A stretch of 64,000 nt of DNA from an uncultured Paracoccaceae bacterium (GTDB lineage Bacteria > Pseudomonadota > Alphaproteobacteria > Rhodobacterales > Rhodobacteraceae). The number at the start of each line of letters is the position of its first letter. Positions within the stretch are counted from its first letter, which is position 1. Where the stretch lies: positions 682,001 to 746,000 of the forward strand of contig CANMDF010000002.1 of assembly GCA_947496605.1 (NCBI GenBank). The letters are read 5' to 3'. Positions 1 through 7,290 of this stretch are shown here, piece by piece. The position numbers and the translations under genes are program-made. The notes below the pieces were generated by a model. That model was not told the origin of the DNA. It was given only the letters and a program-made list of their open reading frames with translations, and ran no database searches.

Positions 1-1318
1 CAGGCAGACCGTAGCCACATGGGCCAAACAGACCCGGTGCCAAATACTTACGACCTGTTGGGAAGCTTGGATAAGCGTTACCAATCGCACAGTTGTTGCC
101 GATGTCGGATGAAATGATCGCATCCTCAGGCATTGCGGCCTGGATAGCGCGCCATGCCATGCGTGGGGACATCCAATCAGGACGAGCCGCGCGTGCACGC
201 TCGTTCCATGTGGTGCCCGGATCGTCCTGCTCGTGATCAAGCGAGGTGAGTTCCTGTGCCCAAGCTGATTTGGTTTGTGCGATCATGTTCTTGCGATCAG
301 CACGACCTGCATCGCCTGCGTCATCGGCCAATTGCGCTGTGATGCCATTGGCCACCTTCGCCGCGTCACCCACGATTCCGACGGTGACCTTCTTGGTCAG
401 GCCAATGCGGTCAGGGTTGATATCGACCTGAATGATCTTGGCGTTTGTTGGCCAGTAATCAATGCCGTAGCCGGGCAGGGTAGAAAATGGGTTCAAACGT
501 GTGCCCAGTGCCAGCACCACGTCAGCTTTGCTGATCAGCTCCATGCCTGCTTTGGATCCGTTATAGCCCAAAGGACCTGCGAACAGAGGGTGGTTGCCCG
601 GGAACGCATCATTGTGCTGGTAGCCAACACAGACAGGCGCGTCCAACTTTTCAGCCAGAACGCGGGAGGCTTCGATACCGCCTTCGGCCAAAACGACACC
701 TGCACCGTTCAGGATAACTGGGAATTTCGCAGTGGACAGCATCTCAGCGGCCGCTGAGATGGACTCTGTGCCACCGGGAGACACTTCAAAGTTAATTGGT
801 TCAGGGATCTCGATGTCGACAACTTGTGTCCAGAAATCGCGTGGGATGTTGATCTGGGCAGGGCCAGACAGGCGGTGCGCTTTGGAAATCACGCGGGCCA
901 GAACTTCGCAGATGCGTGTCGGGTCGCGGACTTCTTCTTGGTAAGCCACACAGTCAGCGAACAGGTTCATCTGTTCCATTTCCTGGAAACCACCTTGGCC
1001 GATTGTCTTGTTGGCCGCCTGTGGTGTGACCAGCAAGCAAGGAGTGTGGTTCCAATAAGCAGTTTTCACGGATGTCACAAAGTTTGTGATGCCGGGGCCG
1101 TTTTGCGCAATCATCATGGACATTTCGCCAGTCGCACGGGTGTAGCCATCAGCCATCATGCCGGCTGTCATCTCGTGGGCGCAGTCCCAGAATGTGATGC
1201 CCGCTTTTGGGAAAATGTCAGAGATAGGCATCATGGCAGAACCAATGATCCCGAATGCGTTGCGAATGCCGTGCGCTTGGAGCGTTTTGACGAAGGCTTC
1301 TTCAGTAGTCATCTTCAT
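1..1318 (-). CDS. xsc: Sulfoacetaldehyde acetyltransferase (3' end outside window)
   Basis: Thiamine-diphosphate enzyme that cleaves sulfoacetaldehyde with phosphate to acetyl phosphate and sulfite, the key desulfonation step of taurine breakdown in the cytoplasm. About 439 N-terminal residues are visible, beginning MKMTTEEAFV. The ThDP-activating glutamate is probably E49 in CAHEMTAGMMADGYTRATG, and the central domain and the start of the C-terminal ThDP domain follow before the window edge. I chose the ATG at 1318 because GGAAGGAC lies about ten bases upstream; a second ATG two codons on is possible. It follows tauR on the same strand with a 160-bp gap holding TauR-like boxes, so it probably has its own TauR-controlled promoter. 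The family is clear; only the missing C-terminus limits the call. Confidence 0.93.
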   Translation of the reverse strand, partial: MKMTTEEAFVKTLQAHGIRNAFGIIGSAMMPISDIFPKAGITFWDCAHEMTAGMMADGYTRATGEMSMMIAQNGPGITNFVTSVKTAYWNHTPCLLVTPQAANKTIGQGGFQEMEQMNLFADCVAYQEEVRDPTRICEVLARVISKAHRLSGPAQINIPRDFWTQVVDIEIPEPINFEVSPGGTESISAAAEMLSTAKFPVILNGAGVVLAEGGIEASRVLAEKLDAPVCVGYQHNDAFPGNHPLFAGPLGYNGSKAGMELISKADVVLALGTRLNPFSTLPGYGIDYWPTNAKIIQVDINPDRIGLTKKVTVGIVGDAAKVANGITAQLADDAGDAGRADRKNMIAQTKSAWAQELTSLDHEQDDPGTTWNERARAARPDWMSPRMAWRAIQAAMPEDAIISSDIGNNCAIGNAYPSFPTGRKYLAPGLFGPCGYGLP

Positions 1319-1412
1319 GGCGGTGGGTCCTTCCCTAGAATTCCATAGAAAACAGGGGGCGCAGAATCCCCCCTTTCGCTGCGCTGACAATAAGTTCGAC
1401 ACGCGGTAGAGG

Positions 1413-1445
1413 TTAGGTCCAGTCGAGTGTCGCTTTTATGGCCAG
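1413..1445 (-). promoter_or_regulatory. Putative TauR boxes upstream of xsc
   Basis: On the minus strand CTGGACCTAA (1422-1413) is preceded by a weaker copy CTGGCCATAA (1445-1436), in the same orientation and 23 bp apart. As I recall, TauR of Rhodobacter capsulatus binds direct repeats of CTGGAC-T/C-TAA. The site lies about 95-130 bp upstream of the xsc start, suitable for activation. Confidence 0.6.
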
Positions 1446-1454
1446 CGGTAATTA

Positions 1455-1477
1455 TTTTGAGACGAATGGTCTCAAAA
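1455..1477 (-). terminator. Inverted repeat after tauR, possible weak terminator
   Basis: TTTTGAGAC and GTCTCAAAA form a perfect 9-bp stem around a 5-base loop directly after the tauR stop codon. Only a short T-rich tail follows on the minus strand, so termination may be partial. It could also be an operator for xsc. Confidence 0.45.
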
Positions 1478-1478
1478 A

Positions 1479-2939
1479 TCAACTATTACGGATAGTGCAG
1501 GCGATCAAGCGGATTCCCTCGGGGATACGAGAAGCAGGGATCGAAGAGTACGCTAAGCGTAAATAATCGTTGGGGGGATCTTCCCCTGCGAAAAACGGTG
1601 CGCCGGGCTCAACGAGTACGCTATCGCTTTGTAATTGTTGCGCCAATTGCGCCGTATCAACACCGTCAGGCGCTTTGAGCCATACCGAAGAGCCACCATA
1701 TGTGCCTTGCCCCGCGATTGTCAGGCCGTGGTTCTGTAATGCATCAACCATGACCTGCCTTCTTTCGTGGTAGGTCTTGCTCATCCGCCGCACCAGCGCG
1801 TCGTAATGTCCCAACGATAAGTAATAGCTTACGGTGCGCTGAATATGGCCCGGTGGATGCCGTAGAACGGTGGCCCGCAATGCCCGCGCTTCGCGGATGA
1901 AGGGCGCTGGGCCGACCAGATAGCCTAAGCGCAGACCGGGGAAGAGCGATTTTGAGAATGAACCAACATAGATGACCCGGCCGTTCTTATCGAGTGACTT
2001 CAGTGATGGCGATGGTGATTTAAGAAACGACATCTCGAATTCATAGTCATCCTCAACGATGACAAAGTCCTCAGCTTCCGCTTTTTCCAGCAATGCTTCG
2101 CGCCGGGCCAGCGGCATGGTGGCTGCAGTCGGGCACTGATGGCTCGGGGTTGTGAAGACGACGTCAGTTTGTTCTGGCAAGTCTTGGGGCGGAAGACCGT
2201 CGTCATCCACGGGAACAACACTTAGCTGGCACCGTGACTGGGTCAGGATCGTGCGCAGCGCAGGATAACAAGGATCTTCGATCGCGGCACGGCGGCGACT
2301 GTTCAATAGAACCTGTGCCGATAGCCACAATGCGTTTTGGGCCCCCATCGTCACCAGTATTTCGTCTGGATTAGCCAGAATGCCCCGACGTGGTAGGGTC
2401 TGGCGGGCGATAAAGTCGACAAGTTGCGGATCGTCCCCGTCAAAGTAATCTGATGTCAGCGCGCTAAAGTCCCGCATGCCTAAAGCACGCAGCGCACAAA
2501 GCCGCCAGTTGGCGCTGTCAAAAAGTGTCTTGTCGGCTTGGCCATAAATGAACTGATATCGGTAGTCGGCCCAATCGCTGGGTTTATCGAGGCTGAGGCC
2601 AGGGGTGAAGCGCTGACCAATTGTCCGGGTCCAATCGACGGTGCCAGCGTTAAAGCGTTGCGCTGGAAAGGCAGGCGGTTCAGGGGCGTTATCTGATACG
2701 AAATAACCAGACCTGCCGCGTGATGTCAGATAGTCGTCTGCTACCAGTTCCGTGTAGGCAAGGGTCACAGTGATGCGACTGACACCAAGATGTGTCGCCA
2801 TCTTGCGCGATGATGGCAGTCTTTCGCCCGGACGAAAGCGTCCCGCGAGGATGCCTTGCGCCACCATCTGTTGGATGCGCGCCTGAAGGGTGCCTTCCGC
2901 TGAGGGGTCTAGGAAGAATGTTTCGACAGAAATAGACAT
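1479..2939 (-). CDS. tauR: TauR, MocR/GabR-type GntR regulator of taurine genes
   Basis: Transcription regulator of 486 residues with a GntR-type winged helix (about residues 15-80) fused to a PLP-binding aminotransferase-fold domain (about 120-480). The helix-turn-helix region includes LPSSRKMATHLGVSRITVT. In the effector domain the PLP lysine is probably K330 in GSFSKSLFPG and the ring-nitrogen aspartate lies in VEDDYEF near 298. MocR-type TauR proteins activate taurine genes when taurine is present. The position beside xsc and tpa, together with the repeated boxes in all three control regions, supports that role. Boxes right in front of its own start suggest autoregulation. Confidence 0.9.
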   Translation of the reverse strand: MSISVETFFLDPSAEGTLQARIQQMVAQGILAGRFRPGERLPSSRKMATHLGVSRITVTLAYTELVADDYLTSRGRSGYFVSDNAPEPPAFPAQRFNAGTVDWTRTIGQRFTPGLSLDKPSDWADYRYQFIYGQADKTLFDSANWRLCALRALGMRDFSALTSDYFDGDDPQLVDFIARQTLPRRGILANPDEILVTMGAQNALWLSAQVLLNSRRRAAIEDPCYPALRTILTQSRCQLSVVPVDDDGLPPQDLPEQTDVVFTTPSHQCPTAATMPLARREALLEKAEAEDFVIVEDDYEFEMSFLKSPSPSLKSLDKNGRVIYVGSFSKSLFPGLRLGYLVGPAPFIREARALRATVLRHPPGHIQRTVSYYLSLGHYDALVRRMSKTYHERRQVMVDALQNHGLTIAGQGTYGGSSVWLKAPDGVDTAQLAQQLQSDSVLVEPGAPFFAGEDPPNDYLRLAYSSIPASRIPEGIRLIACTIRNS

Positions 2940-2942
2940 TAT

Positions 2943-2975
2943 CTGGCCTTAGTTAGGCATCCAGATTGGACTTAA
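2943..2975 (+). promoter_or_regulatory. Putative TauR boxes in front of tauR
   Basis: CTGGCCTTAG (2943-2952) and TTGGACTTAA (2966-2975) match the CTGGACCTAA box at 7 and 8 of 10 positions. They are direct repeats 23 bp apart, the same spacing as in front of xsc. They lie 4-36 bp upstream of the tauR start and point against its transcription, which fits autorepression. Confidence 0.5.
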
Positions 2976-3014
2976 CTTGCTCAAGGTGCAAGCCAAGGTT
3001 CGCGGTACAATGCA

Positions 3015-3230
3015 TTATGAGCTTAGATAACCGCCCAAGATTGCAACGAATGCCCCCAAATGAACGACCATAATCGCGCGGTCCTTCCACATGGCACCGA
3101 CCCAAAACCACAGGACGATTCCGATGATGAAGGCATACACATTCCACGGCACAATATTGAGACCCGTCAGGCCATAACCAACCAATTGGATAGCTGTTGC
3201 GACCCACTTTACCACGTCGACGCGTTTCAT
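3015..3230 (-). CDS. Small two- or three-helix membrane protein
   Basis: A 71-residue protein beginning MKRVDVVKWVATAIQLVGYG. Two or three hydrophobic stretches (about residues 8-24, 29-48 and 53-70) suggest it sits in the inner membrane. No catalytic motif is visible and I do not recognise the family with confidence; similar short proteins are common in roseobacters. It lies upstream of tauR on the same strand with a gap of about 75 bp holding the tauR control boxes, so it is probably a separate unit. Codon use matches its neighbours and the length is plausible, so I regard it as a real gene of unknown function. Confidence 0.6.
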   Translation of the reverse strand: MKRVDVVKWVATAIQLVGYGLTGLNIVPWNVYAFIIGIVLWFWVGAMWKDRAIMVVHLGAFVAILGGYLSS

Positions 3231-3372
3231 CTGTTTAACCTATTCGCCCATTTCTTAAGGCCGCGTAGAGGTTCGCAGGAAAGGTACATGCAAAAAGGCG
3301 TCGGCTTGGTGGGCATTTGCGACGGAACTTCTGTCCGACTGCGTTCAATGACCAACTGATAGGAGAGTTCGC

Positions 3373-3513
3373 ATGAAACTGCTACAAATCGCCTTTATCG
3401 CGTCGCTTGGAATCTTGTGTTTTGCAACTGTGGCAACGTCGAAAACACTGCACGCGCCTTGTGGTGTGGCGGTGCAGGAACTGATTGTTCCCGCACCTAC
3501 CGATAGTGTCTAG
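3373..3513 (+). CDS. Small secreted or membrane peptide, 46 residues
   Basis: Starts MKLLQIAFIASLGILC after a strong ribosome-binding site, AGGAGAG, eight bases before the ATG. The first 22 residues look like a signal peptide or a single membrane anchor, followed by a short tail with one cysteine (HAPCGVAVQELIVPAPTDSV). The stop codon overlaps the end of the convergent tpa gene by four bases. No family is recognised. A good start site, a signal-like N-terminus and a tight fit against tpa support it as a real gene, but the length alone could arise by chance. Confidence 0.5.
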   Translation: MKLLQIAFIASLGILCFATVATSKTLHAPCGVAVQELIVPAPTDSV

Positions 3514-4892
3514 CCCAAGACGCGCGTAATCGCCTCATCAACAGCAGATGTAACTTGGTTCAGGTCATCAGCTGTCGCGACCAAGGATGGTGCAAACAAC
3601 AGTGTGTTGTTATAGCCCGGCAACGACCGGTTGGTTGCGCCGATGATGATGCCCTGGGCCATACAGTCCGCGACAATGGCACCAACATGTTTTTCATCAA
3701 CAGGTTCTTTGGTCTTGCGATCTTTGACCAGTTCAGCACCCGCAAACAGACCCATGCCGCGCACGTCACCGATCCATTTATGCTTTTCCATCAAACCGTG
3801 CAGGTTGTTCTGTAGATGCTCACCCATAGCGACAGAGTTTCCACGAAGATCTTCCTCTTCAATGATCTTCATGTTTTCAATCGCAGCCGCCGGGCCGCCC
3901 GTGCAACCGCCGAATGTCGAGATATCGCGAAAGTAACCGAGTGGATCCGAGGCGTCCTTGAACATATCGAAAACACGGTCTGTCGTAACGCAGCACGAAA
4001 TCGCAGCGTACCCAGAGGCCACACCTTTTGCCATGGTCACGATGTCAGGCTGCACGCCAAACTGCTGATACCCAAACCAAGTGCCGGTCCGGCCAATGCC
4101 GCAAACCACTTCGTCGATGTGCAACAAGATATCGTACTTCTTGCAGATTTCCTGAACGCGTTCCCAATAGCCCTTTGGCGGCACGATGATGCCACCACCT
4201 GCGGTGATTGGCTCAAGGCAGAGCGCGCCAATGGTGTCTGCACCTTCAGCCAAAATCACATCCTCAATCGCTTGCGCTGCCTTTACACCATATTCTTCAC
4301 CCAAGCTGCCGTCTTGTGAACGGTACTCCATGCAGTGCGGCACGCGGACAAAGCCGGGTGTGAAAGGGCCGTATTGCGCGTTGCGTTCGTCCTGACCACC
4401 TGCCGACATCGTCGCAATGGTCGAGCCATGATAATCACGCTCGCGGTACAGGATCTTTTGCTTCTTGCCGCCATAATGCTTGTGGCTGATCTGGCGGACC
4501 ATTTTGAATGCTTTCTCATTCGCCTCAGAGCCAGAGTTGGCGTAATAGACGCGATCCAGACCGGGCATCTTATCGATCAGCATTTCGGCAAACTGTGCGC
4601 CGGGGATAGTCCCGGCAGTGCCACCAAAGAAGCACATCTTGGTCACAGCGTCGGAAATTGCCTTGCCGATACGTTCGCGGCCGTAGCCGACGTTCACTGT
4701 CCACACACCACCAGAGACAGCATCGATATGCTCTTTGCCCTTGATGTCCCATACACGCAGGCCTTTGCCTTCGACAATAATGCGGGGATCAATGGTCTCA
4801 TACGGTTTGTGCTGGCTTAGGTGATGCCAGACATGCGCCCGGTCAGCTTCGATTACGTTTTCGGGATCGTTTGCGAATGTCTGCGTATCCAT
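3510..4892 (-). CDS. tpa: Taurine-pyruvate aminotransferase
   Basis: Class III PLP aminotransferase that transfers the amino group of taurine to pyruvate, giving sulfoacetaldehyde (the Xsc substrate) and alanine. The 460-residue length is normal for Tpa. Visible landmarks are NSGSEA (119-124, phosphate binding), HIDEVVCG with D260 for the PLP ring nitrogen, and K289 in TMAKGVASGY as the Schiff-base lysine. The open frame extends to 4949, but I chose the ATG at 4892 (MDTQTF) because GGAG lies eight bases upstream and family members begin there. It is separated from tauR by two small genes and has its own TauR-like boxes at 4990-5042. Class III paralogues with other amine donors exist; the taurine context makes Tpa the best call. 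Confidence 0.9.
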   Translation of the reverse strand: MDTQTFANDPENVIEADRAHVWHHLSQHKPYETIDPRIIVEGKGLRVWDIKGKEHIDAVSGGVWTVNVGYGRERIGKAISDAVTKMCFFGGTAGTIPGAQFAEMLIDKMPGLDRVYYANSGSEANEKAFKMVRQISHKHYGGKKQKILYRERDYHGSTIATMSAGGQDERNAQYGPFTPGFVRVPHCMEYRSQDGSLGEEYGVKAAQAIEDVILAEGADTIGALCLEPITAGGGIIVPPKGYWERVQEICKKYDILLHIDEVVCGIGRTGTWFGYQQFGVQPDIVTMAKGVASGYAAISCCVTTDRVFDMFKDASDPLGYFRDISTFGGCTGGPAAAIENMKIIEEEDLRGNSVAMGEHLQNNLHGLMEKHKWIGDVRGMGLFAGAELVKDRKTKEPVDEKHVGAIVADCMAQGIIIGATNRSLPGYNNTLLFAPSLVATADDLNQVTSAVDEAITRVLG

Positions 4893-5372
4893 GTCCGATG
4901 CTCCATCAATATAAGGGGATGGGTGTCGCGAATCCAAAACAGCGCGCACCCAGAACTGCTTTACTTTGCTATTAGGGCGGTTGGTCCCGATAGGGCCAGA
5001 TTGCGCGCATGAATATAGCCAAAAAACGTGGTCTAGGTCCAGTCGGTTGTGGGGGGAAAGCAGTAAGATATTGAAAGAAATAATTAAATTTTCGTGCGTC
5101 AGCTGAAGTGAGAATTTTTTACCGTTTGATCAACTCAATATCCATGATTGACCTAGGCGTATGAATTTCTTTCGCTGTGCCTCGACTTGCCGCAGGTTTG
5201 AGCAATCTGCCCTGCGCGAGGCCAATCAGACGCTAAAATGGTGTCAAACAAACGGCTGTGCATGTTGGGGCTTGGAACCCAAGACTTTTCATGTTCAGCT
5301 ATCACTTCAAGGCGGGCTAACCGCTGATAAGATGTGGCCCTTTTGCGAGGGTCGCGACATGGGAGATCACGA
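4893..5372. promoter_or_regulatory. Divergent control region between tpa and tauA, with TauR-like boxes
   Basis: About 480 bp without a credible gene. On the minus strand, reading toward tpa, CTGGACCTAG (5042-5033) is a near-exact box and CTGGCCCTAT (4999-4990) a weaker one, 43 bp apart. Facing tauA, ATTGACCTAG (5147-5156) matches 7 of 10 positions. This suggests one divergent region through which TauR controls both degradation and uptake. The frame at 5161-5376 has no family resemblance and I do not call it a gene. Confidence 0.5.
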
Positions 5373-6380
5373 ATGAATATCAAGAACGCACTTATGAGCG
5401 CCGCTGCTGGCGTCGCACTTATGACTGGCGCCACTTCGGCTGTTGCCGGTGGCCACGGTGAAATCACTGTTGGTTACTTCCTCGAGTGGCCGATGCCATT
5501 CCAGTATGCCAAAGTTAACGGCACATATGACGAAGAAATGGGCGTCAAAGTAAACTGGGTCAGCTTCGATTCCGGGACAGCAATGTCCGCTGCAATGGCA
5601 TCCGGCGACGTACAGATTTCTGTCAGCCAAGGTGTCCCACCTTTCGTTGTTGCGGCTTCCGCTGGACAGGACCTTCAGATCCTAGACGTTGCTGTGTCTT
5701 ACGCTGAGAACGACAACTGCGTTGTTTCTTCTGGCCTTGAAATTGACGCAGGCAGCGCCGATGAGCTGGCCGGTAAGAAAGTTGCTGTTCCACTCGGCAC
5801 TGCTGCACACTATGGCTTCCTGCGCCAGATGGATCACTTCGGTGTCGATCTTGCGTCACTCGACGTCGTTGACATGGCACCAGCTGAAGGTGCTGCCGCT
5901 TTGGCCCAAGGCCAAGTCGACATGTCTTGCGGTTGGGGTGGTGCGTTGCGCCGCATGAAAGAGCACGGCAACGTATTGCTGACAGGTGCTGAGAAAGAAG
6001 CGCTCGGCATTCTGGTGTTTGACGTCACATCTGCGCCTGCAGGTTTCGTTGCTGAGAACACTGACCTTGTCGCAAAGTTCCTTGAAGTGACTGCTGATGC
6101 GAACGCTGCATGGAATGATGGTTCCGGCGTTGCAGAAATGCTGCCTGTCATCGCAAACGACGCTGGTATGGACGAAGATGCAACGGCAGAGACAATGGCA
6201 ACATTTGTCTTCCCAGACGTAGCAACTCAGTTGTCCGATGCTTGGCTCGGTGGCGCTGCACCTTCATTCATGAAGGGTGTTGCGGACGTATTCGTAGAAT
6301 CCGGCTCCATTCCGGGTGCGCTGGACAGCTATGAAGGCGCTGTGAACACTGGCCCACTGATGGCTGTTAGCGACATGTAA
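5373..6380 (+). CDS. tauA: Taurine ABC transporter, periplasmic binding protein
   Basis: Periplasmic solute-binding protein of 335 residues that delivers taurine to TauBC. The N-terminus MNIKNALMSAAAGVALMTG ending in SAVAGG is a clear Sec signal peptide, cut near residue 25. The body matches the NitT/TauT type II binding fold, with ITVGYFLEWPMPFQYAKV near the start and a central hinge. I chose the ATG at 5373 because GGGAG lies eight bases upstream; the frame opens earlier at 5334 but that would spoil the signal peptide. Two hairpins separate it from tauB. The sulfonate specificity is inferred from its xsc/tauR/tpa neighbours. Confidence 0.88.
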   Translation: MNIKNALMSAAAGVALMTGATSAVAGGHGEITVGYFLEWPMPFQYAKVNGTYDEEMGVKVNWVSFDSGTAMSAAMASGDVQISVSQGVPPFVVAASAGQDLQILDVAVSYAENDNCVVSSGLEIDAGSADELAGKKVAVPLGTAAHYGFLRQMDHFGVDLASLDVVDMAPAEGAAALAQGQVDMSCGWGGALRRMKEHGNVLLTGAEKEALGILVFDVTSAPAGFVAENTDLVAKFLEVTADANAAWNDGSGVAEMLPVIANDAGMDEDATAETMATFVFPDVATQLSDAWLGGAAPSFMKGVADVFVESGSIPGALDSYEGAVNTGPLMAVSDM

Positions 6381-6390
6381 ATCGCTTAGG

Positions 6391-6461
6391 CTGGCGCGCA
6401 GGGAATTGCGCGCCAGTTTTCCGTTTTTTATCTTGGTAATTCCTGTTGTGACACAGGAATT
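6391..6461 (+). terminator. Tandem hairpins between tauA and tauB
   Basis: The first hairpin has a perfect 10-bp GC-rich stem (CTGGCGCGCA / TGCGCGCCAG, 6391-6416) followed by T-rich DNA, like an intrinsic terminator. The second has a 9-bp stem (AATTCCTGT / ACAGGAATT, 6438-6461). Partial termination and 3' protection here would give more tauA than tauBC mRNA, a common pattern for binding-protein operons. Confidence 0.65.
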
Positions 6462-6486
6462 TTCAGGGGAAACAATGGGATAGGCC

Positions 6487-7290
6487 ATGTCAGGGTTACA
6501 AATAGATAGATTGTCGATGCGGTTCGACTTGCCGAACGGGTCATCAGTGCAAGCGTTGAAGGACGTTTCACTTGATCTTAAGGCTGGCGAATTGCTGTCG
6601 GTATTGGGGCCATCTGGCTGCGGCAAGACAACACTGCTTAATATCGTCGCGGGTTTTCTGGCCCCAACGGATGGTCAAATCGTCTTGAACGGTCACCAAG
6701 TGACTGGTCCAGACGCCGAGCGGGGAATGGTATTCCAGCAAGGCGCCTTGTTTGAATGGATGAGCGTCCGTGAAAACGTGGGCTTCGGTCCGTCCATGAA
6801 GGGGATGCCAAAGGCTGAAAAATCCAAGATCGTTGACCACCTTCTTGATGTTGTGGGCCTGCAAGATTTCAAAGAGAAAGCCGTCTACGAATTGTCCGGG
6901 GGTATGCAACAGCGTGTGGCTTTGGCGCGTTGTCTTGCGAATGAACCTGACGTTATTTTGATGGACGAACCGCTTGGTGCGCTTGACGCGCTGACCCGCG
7001 AAAAGATGCAAGGTCTCGTTCTGAAGCTTTGGAAAGAGACCGGCAAAACAATCATTCTGATCACGCACTCAGTCGAAGAAGCGCTGTTGCTGGGTGAACG
7101 CCTGATCGTGATGGCGCCACGTCCGGGACGTATTCATACCGAATACCGTCTACCCTTTGCAGAAATGGGTGTTGGTCAAGATTTACGCGATGTCAAAAAG
7201 CATCCGAAATTCGCTGAAGTCCGTGAAGAAATCCTTGGGATGATCTGGGACATGGAAGAAGAAATCATGGGTCGGACGGAGGAAGCATAA
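6487..7290 (+). CDS. tauB: Taurine ABC transporter, ATP-binding protein
   Basis: ABC ATPase of 267 residues that powers taurine import from the cytoplasmic face of the membrane. Walker A is GPSGCGKTT (41-49), the ABC signature is LSGGMQQR (136-143) and Walker B is VILMDEP (156-162), followed by the D-loop GALDALT and the switch histidine in ITHSVEEA. It belongs to the NitT/TauT (SsuB/TauB) subfamily. It follows tauA by about 106 bp across two hairpins and overlaps tauC by one base (TAATG), so TauB and TauC are translationally coupled. No key residue is missing. Confidence 0.9.
   Translation: MSGLQIDRLSMRFDLPNGSSVQALKDVSLDLKAGELLSVLGPSGCGKTTLLNIVAGFLAPTDGQIVLNGHQVTGPDAERGMVFQQGALFEWMSVRENVGFGPSMKGMPKAEKSKIVDHLLDVVGLQDFKEKAVYELSGGMQQRVALARCLANEPDVILMDEPLGALDALTREKMQGLVLKLWKETGKTIILITHSVEEALLLGERLIVMAPRPGRIHTEYRLPFAEMGVGQDLRDVKKHPKFAEVREEILGMIWDMEEEIMGRTEEA

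Noticed and set aside
5161..5376. Open frame of 71 codons upstream of tauA
   Set aside because: It covers the tauA ribosome-binding site and start, and has no domain resemblance; treated as part of the control region.
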